64,000 nucleotides of DNA from the NCBI RefSeq assembly GCF_014529535.1, contig NW_023503493.1, positions 11,688,001 to 11,752,000 on the forward strand, given 5' to 3'. Source of the stretch: Bradysia coprophila. Taxonomy: Eukaryota > Arthropoda > Insecta > Diptera > Sciaridae. Under the pieces are notes generated by a model. That model worked only from the letters and a program-made list of their open reading frames with translations, was not told where the DNA came from and ran no database searches. Every line of letters begins with the position of its first letter. Within the stretch, counting starts at the first letter, position 1. The translations under genes and the position numbers were made by a program. This document shows, in pieces, positions 37,746 to 49,479 of the stretch.

Positions 37746-40382
37746 ATGGTCTATTCTTAAACTAATAAAATCCTCTTGCTTATATACCCAACTACTTTCA
37801 AAACCATTCTTGGCCGTTTATGATCCACGTGCGGCTGCTTATATGTCTTATTAAGCGATATCTTCCGACTGATTAACTATTTTTATTGCAACAACGTTTT
37901 TAAGACGACGAGGTTAAGCATACAAATTTTTGTTTTTTGCGCGCACGTGAATGCTGCCAGCGCATGTAGTTACATCTCATAAACGCGAGAATGCGTCTTA
38001 AAATACCAATAATAACGAATCGAGTAGAACAGATTATCAAACGTTTTTTTTTACTTCTGCTTCTTCTTCGTCTTTAATATCAAAATAACCATCAAACTAA
38101 ACATCTTATTATATTGTAAAATATGACCAAGGAAGTAACAACCGTATCAAATAGGTAGTCGTTTAACAATAATACGTAAGTTTTCTACACAAAATGAAGT
38201 AAAGGAAAAAAATGCTCAACTTGTAGTATTATAAATATAAAAGATGATCGGATAAATGTTGTGGCTTTGGTTAAAAAGTAGCGCGTACATTGCAGCCAGC
38301 GTAGCGATATTATATATCAACTGTGTGTTATAAGTACATTTAATGTTCAATGAATTTATATTATGTTGACGGCTCGGGCAGAGGGCAATGCAATTATACA
38401 CACTACTAGTAAATTAATTTACAAGGAAAAAAATTATTATCAAAATTGACTGATGCTCGTTTTCTTCGTTCACTCGTTTTGTATCACACACAACATTATT
38501 ATTTATTAATTTGTAATGGTTGTAGACAGCAATAATTGAGATAATTTATTAATAAAACGATGATCGTTGGGATGTATACAATGTATATAGAATATGTTGT
38601 TGAACGTTCATGTGTTGGGGAGTTCACGCAAATTAAGATCTTAAATTAATAAAAATGAACATTTTAATTCGGATGGCCTCAGTACGTGCGCCAACACAAT
38701 TCATTTTACTTACGAAAGAATTTCGATTCCATTCACATTCAGAGGTGACCGATTTAGTTTTCGAATGAATATACAGTCAGAGGCAGTGAAATTTCCGCAT
38801 GAATTTGCTTCAGCTGATCCACACATACAATCAAGACTATTTATACTTATTTATACAGTTTTACTATTACCACACGCGTCTGACTGTCTCTGACTGTTAC
38901 ATTCAGGACCACATTTCGTCGTACAAATTTCCTCTCTAGGTATAATTACTCTAAGCTCAAAAGGCTATAAGAAATTTGCGTTTTGTTACCACGATCGGTC
39001 GAATGACATTTCTAGTGAGAAAAGTGCAGCAATTTCTATCCCGTGTGGAGAAAATAGAACTTTTCTTACTTGAACCATCACTTTGTTTATGTTTTCAAGA
39101 ATGATATGGTGAATTGATGTTTTTTGTTTCGTAAAGACAAAATCACCCCTCGCACATTTGAAAAACGTTGTGAAGTAGGAAATTCCAACTCGAGCGAAAT
39201 TCGGCACTCGCTTCGCTCTAACTACAAATATCACTTTTGTTAGAATTTCGCATTTTTTCTACTCCACCTTATTTTGACAAATTTGACACTGACTTTTTTT
39301 GTAATGGAGTTGCCGTGCCGCGCTTTTTTTTAAGCAATATCGACGTCACACGAAAAAGACAAATTTTAAACTTTCTTTCATTTTTGCACACCAAACTGAC
39401 GGAGCAACACACAAAAAAAGACATCACAATCACAAATTATTGACTTTCGAACACCAAAACGGTGACATTAGACGTAATATTTTCAACACAAAAAAGGTCA
39501 TCGCTGCTCATACTTCATTTAATTTATTTTTAAAAGTGTAAAATTTTCTGTGACAGCGCACACTGTCAATGTTTACCACCTTATTTTTTATAGTTTGGTT
39601 GCTAGAGAGGGTATTGCATATACCAATTCATAATTAAATAAAAATGTAAGGACATGATGGCACATCTCGTCTCGTCAAGACATACCACATGATTCCTTAA
39701 CACTTGGTTAGTTAGGACAGAAAGAACTTTAGGATAATTGTTTTGCGCAATGAAATGTAATTCGTGAATCTTTCATCTTCCCACATATACGTGACACAAA
39801 ATAAAGAAAAAAATTGCTCAAATTGTGTATTCCATCGTTCACTCTTTATCCACCAAAACCCATTTGTGTTTACAATTGCTGTGAATAAAATATACGAAAG
39901 AAAGTATTCCAGCTAAACGATCCCCCTACGGCTAATTTGATTGAGCGCACAGTGATTTAAATTGAGTCCGTTTTTATTGAACTCTTGAGATCAATAAAAT
40001 GTTCCATAAATACATACCTTCGGAGCATTTCACAAAATCTTTTTTTTTATAATATGCGGCACGGTCAAAACGGCAATACATTAAACACCCATAAAATACC
40101 GTTGTTTGCAATTTTTCGGTAAAAGATCATCGCGTTCCGTTTCATAATTTACACAAATGCTGGCAATTTAAAATACATAATTGTTTACTGGCACTAACCA
40201 CAAGGCCATTAAGAAAACAATGTATACGGAAAACGCCTTCCTTTGATAGTAATTTTTTTTTTTTTTGCTGCTTATACATTAATATCCTGCACAATTGTTA
40301 TACAAAGCGCGAACAAGCAGCCGCAGAATTGTTCGATATTATGCTTATTATGTGCAAGAAGTTATAGAATTTCGAATAGTTA

Positions 40383-40500
40383 TCGAATCTATTTACTTGG
40401 TTTGTTCTAATTTGTTTCTTCTTCAACAAATTGAAGTGAAGTCTTTTACTTCATTTGTTTAAACTCAAATTTTGCTGTAATAAAAGGCTTCTTCACGTAT
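40383..40500 (+). repeat. Dispersed TTACTTC module, partial copy
   Basis: GAATCTATTTACTTGGTTTG, then AGTCTTTTACTTCATTTGTT and TGCTGTAATAAAAGGC in the TATA position. The downstream dyad block is absent. Confidence 0.55.
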
Positions 40501-40579
40501 ATTGCTTGGTGAAATTGCTCCCGCGCTTGTGCAGTCGTACAACATACAGATTTAATTCTTCTGCCTCTGCATGTTTCAA

Positions 40580-40701
40580 TACAATCGCTAAATCAAACTG
40601 GTGTGCATACGCTATTTTGCAACAGCTGGGCCCATTTGGAATTGTATGTGACCAGCTGGTGCAAAATAACGTATGCACACCAGTTCGGTTTAGCGATTGT
40701 A
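40580..40701. mobile_element. Foldback MITE with about 50-bp arms
   Basis: TACAATCGCTAAATCAAACT and GGTGTGCATACG through GCAACAGCTGG are repeated inverted after a 20-bp loop. The mirrored ORFs on both strands here (40455-40783) arise from this palindrome. Confidence 0.8.
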
Positions 40702-41445
40702 CAATTAGATGTGTTTTTGGGTGTAGTTGATCCTCGTCAACGTTTGTACTGAAAATTCCGTTATTTACTGCACTACAACACATTCTTATTGTATTTTACC
40801 CAAGCGGGTGACGTAACTTGAGTCTATTTTGGTGTTGAAACTAACACTGACGCGAAAACCAATCGTTATCATCAATTGAAAGTGCAATTTTGAGATAACA
40901 TTTGCTGTTAATCAAAAAGTCTTCAACAGAACCGCAAAATCAACTATTGCTTATCGCTAACGTGTGGCAGCTAATTTCCGCTTGACATACATTTTTTGCA
41001 TGATCTTATCCACGTTCGTAGTAAAAGCGACGACCAGCTCGTAAGGGGATAGTGTGAAGCAAGTCATTTGATCTATCGTCTGTCATCATCATTGAAAGTT
41101 TATGAATCATAATGAATTTGCTGCCTTCGAATATACTTACTCTTCAACACTCTTCTAATCATTTGTACATCAATGGAGTTTGGCCTTTACAAAATTAAGA
41201 AACTTTAGTTAAAGTGCACGAGAAAACGGTTTTGTCATACTAAGGAGCGGAGCTGTACTAAATGTAAGTTTCTTGCGTCACACTACTTCCGTTGCATTAT
41301 CAGTTTGTTGATGAAATACTGCTGTGTAATTAAGAAGTTTCAAGGTCCATGGCAAATTTTATGAATGAAGTTTGTATTTTTAATCGATTGCCAGTTAGTT
41401 TTCGAGTAACAGTTGAGGCAAAAACTTAAGTCAATTGAAATCAGA

Positions 41446-41967
41446 ATGAAGTTACTTCTCTCGTTTGTTTTGTGCAGTGTTGCAATTTACATCACAATTT
41501 TTACTTCAAATGTGTCAGCAGATATTACCAATGAACTTAAAGCCTTTGCTGAATGTATGGGCCACTACTTAAAAGAAAAGGGAAAATTGGAATTTGATCT
41601 CGGAAGCAGTGAAAAACCATCTCAGTGCCCATTTACCATTCAGTTCGGCCAAGGTGCATTGAGAAATATCGTCGAATATAAAGTGGAAAAAGCTGTACCC
41701 AACGGTAGTGAATGTGTCCTGATCGAATTCGATAAAGCGGGCGCATGGGACGATATTTTCAAAATTGGATTCATTATGATGACCGACAAAATAACGGAAA
41801 ACGAAAGAAAAACCAAATTGGCCAATATGAAAGATTCTGCAGTGGTAATGCTGAATGCGGTTGCAACTTCATGTGCAGTTGACGTGGAAATACTTACAAC
41901 TATTTTAGAGTATTATTTCCCACCGGATACAGAAACAAAGACTCCGGCTACTATGGAAACCCCTTAA
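41446..41967 (+). CDS. Secreted 173-residue protein of unknown family
   Basis: I chose the ATG at 41446 because it starts a good signal peptide (MKLLLSFVLCSVAIYITIFT, then SNVSA as the likely cleavage site at about residue 25). The longer frame begins only with a TTG. The mature part is about 148 residues with four cysteines (AEC, SQC, SEC, TSC contexts), likely two disulfides, mixed helix/strand, and a Thr/Pro-rich tail. It is a single exon ending TAA, with AATAAA 28 bp further on. No transmembrane segment besides the signal. I do not recognise the family; an extracellular or salivary/haemolymph role is only inferred. No clear TATA box is seen. Confidence 0.75.
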   Translation: MKLLLSFVLCSVAIYITIFTSNVSADITNELKAFAECMGHYLKEKGKLEFDLGSSEKPSQCPFTIQFGQGALRNIVEYKVEKAVPNGSECVLIEFDKAGAWDDIFKIGFIMMTDKITENERKTKLANMKDSAVVMLNAVATSCAVDVEILTTILEYYFPPDTETKTPATMETP

Positions 41968-41994
41968 TCAAAGTGTGTCTGCTCTGTGAACTTA

Positions 41995-42000
41995 AATAAA
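41995..42000 (+). terminator. Poly(A) signal of the 173-residue gene
   Basis: AATAAA 28 bp after the TAA stop. Confidence 0.6.
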
Positions 42001-42078
42001 TGAATAATTTTGTGGTAAATGTTAGTTTTTTTTAGTAATTTTAAACACTGGAAGAACTACAAGCCCTCAATGTCTCAC

Positions 42079-42156
42079 AAAAATACGGGTATACCAACTT
42101 TCCCATGAATTGTGTATAATAGGAAATTTGTAGGCAAGTTGGTTTCCGTATTTTAC
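42079..42156. mobile_element. Short foldback element
   Basis: AAAATACGGGTATACCAACTT and inverted AAGTTGGTTTCCGTATTTTA flank a loop of about 36 bp. Confidence 0.6.
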
Positions 42157-42250
42157 GATATGTATGTTTGACATTTTAAGACAATGCGAAAAGAGCTGAA
42201 ATCAAAAGACCGAGAGCAATAATTTTTACATGGTTGTTCTTAGAATTTGT

Positions 42251-42312
42251 CCCCCTACCGATTCCAGTTTCAAATACTGATCCCCCTACCGATTCCAGTT
42301 TCAAATACTGGT
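42251..42312 (+). repeat. 31-bp direct duplication
   Basis: CCCCCTACCGATTCCAGTTT followed by CAAATACTG occurs twice in tandem. It lies at the start of a locally GC-richer block (42251-42480) with an open frame that I could not identify. Confidence 0.8.
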
Positions 42313-44379
42313 CCAGCAACTTCCGCGGAGCCAGGCGACGATATTCCTAGTTCTCAGAAACGGCTCAGCGGTTGCGCCTGCAACATGTGCCGTTGGATAG
42401 TACACGCCTCCCCTATCTCAGCTATGAAAAGAACCGAGATGGAAGTCGACATGTTTATTTAAAGTTCGTTCAGCCCCACCGTGTCCAGATTCTGATAGAG
42501 GACGAAAAATCAGTCTTGACAATCATATTCATTGTTCCGCAGCATTTAGTAACTTTTCAAAAATTGTCACACTGAACGAACATGTGAAATCTGTAACTTC
42601 AGAATCTGTAACTTCTCAAGTTTCATTAAATAGAAGTCAAATAATTCTGCCAAACACAAAAATTGTATAAGCAAAAATTTGACCGAAAAAATTCTAGAAA
42701 AACAAAAATGTACCAACAAAATCTTGCGGAGGACGGTTACGAAAATTGTTAAAATGAGGAAAATAGAGGACCTGAAAGAGTGGACAATAAAAGGAGGGAC
42801 TTGCGTCACTTTTACTCTTTTGAGTGTTTTTGACTGATTAAAATTTTGTCAACATAGAAAGTAGTGTCACCTAATCTACCTAATTTACCCCCGGATAAAT
42901 TACGTAAAGGATTAAAATAACTACTATGTGTCGATACCACATCCATATCGATCCATATCAATGTGGTCGCTAACACATCAATACAATGGTAAAAAATGCG
43001 GAAAAGAGCTATCGATGTTTTATCAATTAACAACCGTCACACATTCCCCTCATTATTGTTAACTAAGTGTATTGATTCGAACGTTTATGACTTAATGTGT
43101 AAAGTACTTCAATACGAAAAGATTGAATTGTCCCATTAGATATTCATCTACTGATAAATTTAGTAATCCCATTACTGGGTAAAGAGCTTGGGGACTTGGG
43201 TATAAATAAGTGAATTCGATTTGAGACTAATCATATTTAGATATTTAGTATACGCAGAAAGTGTAGCAGATCAATTGTTTAATTTCAACCTATAAGCGAA
43301 ACTTAACGAATCGTTTTTCATTGAGTGAATGAGTGATTTTTTTTTAAATTCTGCATTCGATTTATGACAATAGAAGGCAACCTAAATTTGTATCACCGTT
43401 AACATTGAATAATTGGCGGATCTTCCGTTGGTAAGACTTTAAACATACCCTTTTATATCAGTCGTTTCATTTAAAATGCAGAAAATCCTCGCAAAAATTA
43501 TGGCGCCCGTTTGACAGATGTAAGAGTAAGAGAGAGCATTTTGTCGCATTTTGAGCATTTCGAACCAAATCTACAATAATTCGTTATATAAACCGCCACA
43601 ACACAACTAATGCCTAATTAGAGTTTTCTTTAAAAAAAAACCCTTTCGCAACTTGTTACATAAATAACTATTGTAGGTTGTATTATCTGGTTTGTTTTAT
43701 TTTGATTTTTTAATATACACTCAAGTTATTAATACTGACCATTTTCACCGGTATCACTAGGCCCCACCACTTGGGTGGGTCATTTCCCTTGACTGACTAT
43801 CAATACTTTCAATAATTCCAGTCCCAGTTGTCTTACCATTTTTAAAAAATCTGTTGTTTTGAAAAACACAAAATTATAGTCAGATGAAAAAGCCTCTTAG
43901 TCTCTTTGCTACATCATCACAACGCTTTTAAAATGGCATATTTCTTGCCTACCTCTTGAATAAATTAAACTCGTGTGAATTACGGCCCTCGCTTCGCTCT
44001 GGCCGCAAAGTTCACACTCGTTCAAATATTCATAAGCCTAAGCATGGAAAATAGGAAATTATAACACGATGTGATCAGGAGAGGCATTTTTGAGTATGTT
44101 ATACAACTGAGAAGAATACAAACAAACAATACTTACAACGATTGAATATTGTCTCCTAAAAAGCGCAATGAGTGGAAGGTCTAGCGAAGTACGTTTAACT
44201 CCTGATATGAGTCTCCTATATAGTCTACTAAAGGCGCTGAAAAGGTGGCGTATTTCTTGCCTACCTCTAAAAAAATTCTTTTTAAGAATACGGATTTCAC
44301 GCAAAAATTGTCGTATATCCCAGATTACTAGTCCAATTAAATTCCAATGTTCGAGTTTAACCACATGAATTACGCTACT
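42313..44379. other. Intergenic
   Basis: A 67-codon plus frame (42372-42575) is richer in GC and charged residues than its surroundings and could be a fragment of a retrocopied gene; it is unidentified. A foldback-like centre CCTCGCTTCGCTCTGG is at about 43985-44000. TATAAATA at 43202 has no gene behind it. Confidence 0.35.
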
Positions 44380-45255
44380 GGTCGAAATTGATTTTTGAAG
44401 CCTCTGAGAATTACTCGAGCTATCGGTTTCTCAAGCAAGCAAGCAAAAACTCTTTTGGGAAGTACTTCTTAATTGTTAGACCAGAAATCCAGAATTTCAC
44501 AACTCGTCAAATAAGAAATTTTTCTGGAAATCCGTTGCAAAAATGTCGTCGTATAACAAGTTATGTTTACAATTACTCCAAACTCACTACTCCAATATAA
44601 CTCTGTCAATTAAAACAAAAAAATTGAAAATCGGGTAAAAATTACTCAAGTAATCGCGCGGTAACAAGAGAAAGCGTCTGTGTAGAATTTCTCCCATCTC
44701 GTTGTTCGAACATTATCCATCTGCAAACTCAGCCTCAAGAGTTTCAATCTACGTCGATTAAGACAAAATCTTTGAAAATCGGATAAGAATTAGGGAAGTT
44801 ATCGCGGTAACAAGGAATAAAATTCTCTTGAGAATTACTCCCATCTCATTACTTCAATATTGCCCATCTACGAACTTAACCTCATAATTTTCATTCTCCG
44901 TCGATTAAAACCAAAATTTTGAAAATCGATAAAGAATTACTCGAGTTATCGAGTCCACAAGAAAAAGCGTCTGTGTAGAATTTCTCCCATCTTGTTGTTT
45001 TAACATTATCCATCTGCAAACTCAACCTCAAGAATTTCAATCTACGTCGAATAACACAAACAATTGGAAAATCTGATAAGAATTAGTGAAGTTATCGCGG
45101 TAACAAGGAATAAAATTCTCTTGAGAATTACTCCCATCTCATAACCCCAATATTGTCCATCTACGAACTTAACCTCATGATTTTCATTCTCCGTCGATTA
45201 AAACCAAAATTTTGCAAATCGATAAAGAATTACTCGAGTTATCGAGTCCACAAGT
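44380..45255. repeat. Tandem array of about 145-bp units with dimer periodicity
   Basis: AGCGTCTGTGTAGAATTTCT occurs at 44673 and 44966 (293 bp), and GGTAACAAGGAATAAAATTC at 44816 and 45099 (283 bp), so two monomer types alternate. Monomers share CCCATCT, GAACTTAACCTCA, CGTCGATTAA and GAATTACTCGAGTTATCGAG. The 44380-44640 part is degenerate. The words GCCCATCT.CGAACTTA.CCTCA also occur at 1262-1290 in element copy A, so the array belongs to the same repeat lineage. Confidence 0.8.
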
Positions 45256-45394
45256 GTACGGACGTTTTCTGTATTTAACGTTTTTTGCCAATGTAGAACA
45301 TTTTCAAAATATCAAAGTGAACTTAGCGTTACGGACATTTAAGGGTATTTTCTTTCATAAGACCCTGACTTTCAGTCAAGGGAATAATGTAGAA

Positions 45395-45422
45395 CTATAA
45401 AGTGGTTCCAGATATATAAATA
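45395..45422 (+). promoter_or_regulatory. Candidate TATA region of the lectin/pore gene
   Basis: ACTATAAAG at 45395 and ATATATAAATA at 45412 lie about 175-200 bp before the ATG at 45596. The leader would be about 150 nt. There is no further support. Confidence 0.3.
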
Positions 45423-45595
45423 GTTTCATTTTCGCTTCGTAGTGGTTCGTTTTTTTAAATTTTGTCATATGATGATGTCTGATCAAATTCTGAAATCGTA
45501 TTTAATTTCTCATTTATTCGTCAGGTATAGTGGATTCCCGCACCTTGCTCTGCTTTTCTTTATAAGCATACTTCCGTAGCAAAACACTGACAAAA

Positions 45596-47835
45596 ATGAT
45601 TATCTTCGCTACATTCGCTTTGGTTCTAGTTCAATCAGTAACGTCTGCTGAAAATTGTAAGTAAGCCTTTAGAGAGAAAGTCAAAAATGGCAGATTATAA
45701 AACCAAAAAATTCGATAGATGTCGAGGTAGGACCCAAACATGGGGGAAATGGAGGCTATGAGAGTGTAATTGAATGTCCTTTTGGAGGGGCTATCACTGG
45801 AGTCAACTACAGAGCGGGAGAACGGGTAGATCAAATTGAATTCATCTGCACTTCGTCACTAGGGAAAACCACATTCGGCCCCTATGGTGGTAACGGCGGA
45901 TATACAGGAAGTCTACACTGCCCACTTGGAGAGTACATAAGTTCTTTTTATGGAAGAAGTGCGGTTCGAGTTGATCGCCTTGGCATTCGCTGCCGACCAC
46001 AAAGTGATATGAAGAGCAAAGGTAAAGAGATGGGTGTGTTTGGCGGAAATGGCGGTTCCAGTTTTGACGATGTTGCCCTGTCGGATGGCTATAGAATTTT
46101 GTCTATAAAGGTGCGATCAGCTGGTGAAGTGGATGCGATACAGGTAACGTATAGAGATGTGCGGGCCGCCCGAAATTCACCTACCCGACCCGGCCCAGCC
46201 CGGCCCGACCGGGCTTGGGTCCGGGTTTCAAAAATTAGTCGGGCTCGGGCGGGTTCGGGTTTCAAAAACAAAGATTCGGGCCGGCCCGACTTTGTTCGTC
46301 TTTTAAAAAATGTGAAAACTTGAAGAAAAAATTAAAGAAAATTTGTAGTACAGTCCGAGAGTAAGCTTCCTTTCAAGTGTTCGATAGATTTGTGAGACTA
46401 CATTATTATAACGATAGCTAACCGAACGATTTCCACTTGTTAGGCGCGCCAATTTTAGGTTTTTTCGCTCAATAAAAAATATACGGGCCGAGTCGGGCCG
46501 GGCCGGGTTTCACTACAAAATTCTCGGGTCGGGTCGGGCTCGGGCATTAAAAATTAGTCTGGGCCGGGCTGGGTCGGGTTTTGAAAATAGGTCGGCCCGC
46601 ACATCTCTAGTAACGTACGGAAACACTCAAATATCCGGAAAATTATGTCCTGGATGTACAAGTAAGTATTAATTTGTTGTCGCTACACGTTACATTTTAT
46701 CACATTATTTACAACAGATTATAAGGATGAATGGGCTCCCGCACATGGAGGAACTGGCGGACATTTGACTACCGTTTTTTGTCCGGCAGAAGGTGTAATA
46801 ACTGGAATAAAGTACCGCTCCGGCTCTCGACTAGATTCCATCACATTCATATGCACTTCAGCTATTGGGGTTACTGAGTTGGGACCTTTTGGTGGAAATG
46901 GCGGCTCTGCTGGTGAAGAAAAATGCCCTCCTGGTTCGTACATTAGTTCGATACACGGAAGAAGTGGCGAACGAGTGGATGCATTGGGAATTCGGTGTCG
47001 GAGAGTGGAAGAAACTGGTAGTGGTCCCAAACGTGATGCGCATGGAGGAAATGGAGGCTACGCATTCGATGATTCAAGTTACACAACAAATCAACGGCGC
47101 CCGGTGCAAATCAGAATTCGACATGCAGTCGAGGTTGACATGATCCAAATTAAATATGGAAACATGCCGGTATCAATGAACTGCAAAGTATCGAATATTA
47201 AAGTGACCGATCAAAGTATTATCGCCAGTAGTGATGGCTATGCGGTGATAGGATTTGTTACCGGATCCACTTGTTCCATGGAAACACAAAGCCTTCACAT
47301 TAGTCAGGCAGCTACAGAAGAAGAAACAACTGGTGTAGAAACTTCGGAAGGAGGCGAACTTAACTGGTCGACAACAGTGTCAGTTGGCTTCTCATTCGGT
47401 ATAGATATTTTCGCAAAGACAGAAATTTCACGGGAATTGTCTCAAAGTTTCGGAGGATCGAGATCATGGTCCCAAACAAGGTCAAACTCTTCATCGACCG
47501 GCAGTACATCGACAGTTGGCACAACGGTAAATTATCAAGGTCCCGGGGCGTGTTTGCTCATCGGGACGATGAAACGGTACAAAATTGAACAGAACAGTGT
47601 ACCCGTTTTGTATGACTTCAAATGCGAAGGCGGTGTATCAACACCAAAACCAGGTACGATCAAACTATCGAGCACCACATTCGATCAGGCCAGCTTCGTA
47701 GACCTCTCACATTCATTTGAGTCTGTAGACGAGTGTTCATCTAAAGCCCGGATGTGCGTTTCATCAATTCAGGCTGGTAAGCTTATTTCGGATCCGTGGA
47801 GTATTAAAAAAGAGTTTCAGGATTGTTTCAAATGA
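45596..47835 (+). CDS. Secreted two-jacalin plus aerolysin-like pore-forming protein, three exons, interrupted by a MITE
   Basis: Exon 1 (45596-45656) encodes a 20-residue signal peptide and ends at GTAAGT. Exon 2 starts at 45719 after a 62-bp intron and ends at 46661 before GTAAGT. Exon 3 runs 46718-47835 after a 56-bp intron. Exons 2 and 3 each begin one set of three GGNGG-bearing strand repeats, with RVD or EVD before each repeat's end. This is the threefold beta-prism of a jacalin-like lectin, so there are two lectin domains. The last about 200 residues are rich in Ser/Thr with alternating polarity, as in the membrane-inserting region of the aerolysin superfamily (natterin and fish Dln1-like proteins have the same lectin-plus-pore order). 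The likely role is glycan binding and pore formation outside the cell, perhaps in immunity. In this assembly exon 2 carries a 458-bp transposon at 46152-46609. The frame runs into it and stops at 46323, leaving signal peptide plus one lectin domain. AATAAA at 47862 ends the gene. Confidence 0.8.
46152..46609. mobile_element. hAT-type MITE inserted in exon 2
   Basis: Perfect 17-bp terminal inverted repeats (TAGAGATGTGCGGGCCG at the left, its complement at the right) are flanked by an exact 8-bp target duplication GTAACGTA (46144-46151 and 46610-46617). These are hAT hallmarks. The interior is built from GGGTCGGGC/GGCCCG words in inverted halves around an AT-rich middle with GGCGCGCC. No transposase. 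Much more GC-rich than the rest of the window. Confidence 0.95.
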
Positions 47836-47861
47836 AAATAAAAATTTTGTCAAACAGACAC

Positions 47862-47867
47862 AATAAA
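47862..47867 (+). terminator. Poly(A) signal of the lectin/pore gene
   Basis: AATAAA 27 bp after the stop codon; an earlier AATAAA at 47837 is too close to the stop to be the main signal. Confidence 0.6.
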
Positions 47868-49479
47868 AGGCGAAGTAAAAAAAAATTTTATTAGTTATAT
47901 GATATTCCGCTTGCGATTTCTTCAATAAAGCGAGTGTATAACATAGCAGACGCTACGACGTTACGCCTTGTACGAACCCGTGTACCTAGTGCGTCCAAAA
48001 ATCTATTACATCATGATCCCATTGCCAGCGTAGCTCTATTCCGAAAATTGAATTTTTTACATAAAGTACATGTCAGAAATTGCACATAAAACAATCATCA
48101 TTGGATGGGACCCGTACGAATAGTGTACGAAATAGAGTCACCTGCTAGGTGTCCCTAAAAATCTTGAAAATACATTCCAATTTACCTTGTGTCGTCCTCC
48201 GGTTGGCTCTCCACCTCGGACTGTGGTTCAGGATTTTTTTTTCCTTAGTTAAAGCAGGACTACTTCAATGACCGAAAGCGTTTGGGCTACTGATGGGCTG
48301 ATGTCGACAGGTGGAGTTAGTATCTGATTAAAATAACAATTAATAATAACGACTCAGTATATATTGCCCTAAATAATGACCAAAAGGAACATTATGCAAC
48401 ATAACAGAAATTTACATCTCTGATCGAAGTAGTAGATTGGGTCATACAAATATGGCCCGGTTACTTTTTCAAATATTTACGATAGAACATTTGCTTCCGC
48501 ATTACTGAAGCTACGGACAGAACGAAGATAATAATATATACAACACGGTCATCTGACGGGTTGAATCGATTAGAAGACACACATTTTATTCAACACTATC
48601 GTCCACAGAAGAAAAAAAAATTGTATAAAACGAACATCGATGCATAATAATCAATAAACAAAAATTGTTTCTTCAGGCTATTGATTCGATTCTTGAATTT
48701 CAAAGCGTTTCGGTATAATAAAAGTAACTTATAGATGAGAGGGAAAGAAGGAGAATGAAAAAATTTCATAATTTATTCTATAAAAGAGAAATGTAAATGA
48801 AACATACTTTGAGATTTGACATCCGAATGTTATCTTTTCAAAGATCTATCACTTGTCAAAGATGGATATAGAAAACAAAGTGGTTTAGGTGTATAGGCTG
48901 GATCTTTTTTTTATTATTTTGTTATGCGACTCTCGAACTCAAAGGGGGCTTTAACATAATTTGAACTGTTTTAATCGTTATTTATTGTAAGGTCGGCTAC
49001 TGTTAAAAGAGAGTGATTTGAATGGATATATCGTGTTATGTGTAAAGCTGTTGTTTTATTTTTCTTTTCATTTTTTTTTCTGAGCATAAAGAAATTTTTA
49101 AAGAAATATTTATTTTCGTACGGAGGTTATTTTGACTTTTTTGTGTGTTTATTTTTAAGTTTTTTTTTCGTAAATATTTTTCTTCAACATTTCATTTCAT
49201 TACGCGATGAATCGTTGTTTGATTGATTGAATTCGTATGTAACCTTTTGCAAAAAAAAAATTGAAAGACAAAAAAAGCGTAATGTCAATATGCATTGAAT
49301 GATGAATGTAGCCATTCAGAAATTATACTTTGGAATTTCACGGCAGACCTTAAAACTCCGCTAATCGAAAATAAAAACAAACAGCAAAGGAAATATTGGT
49401 CGACTGAAAGCATCAGGGAGACCCGTACAATTAATCTGGTTTGATGCTTTACATTGCCAAGTTGACAACTTTTAAAATC
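47868..49479. other. Intergenic
   Basis: The part 47950-48135 weakly resembles the end of the satellite-carrying element (GTACGAACCCGTGTACCTAG with TGCGTCC, GAAATTGCACATAAAACAAT, CCCGTACGA). The rest is AT-rich. The Phe-rich frame at 49038-49226 is a T-run artefact. Confidence 0.35.

Larger units (their letters stand above)
37746..41445. other. Intergenic before the 41.4-kb gene
   Basis: AT-rich. Contains a block at 39040-39190 similar to about 3440-3660, a partial TTACTTC module (40383-40500) and a foldback element (40580-40701). An A/T-rich ORF pair at 39.0-39.4 kb has no support. Confidence 0.4.

Noticed and set aside
40455..40783. Overlapping 91- and 96-codon ORFs on both strands
   Set aside because: Both read through a palindromic foldback; mirror-image frames are expected there.
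42372..42575. 67-codon GC-richer frame (LQHVPLDSTRLPYLSYEK..)
   Set aside because: Possibly a retrocopied fragment of a real gene, but I cannot name a parent and it has no ends; kept only as a note.
46089..46323. Arg/Pro-rich ORFs in a GC-rich block, or a CpG island
   Set aside because: Produced by the GGGTCGGGC interior of the hAT-type element, not by a gene or promoter.
49038..49226. 62-codon Phe-rich hydrophobic ORF
   Set aside because: Produced by T-runs; no charge pattern or conserved context for a membrane protein.
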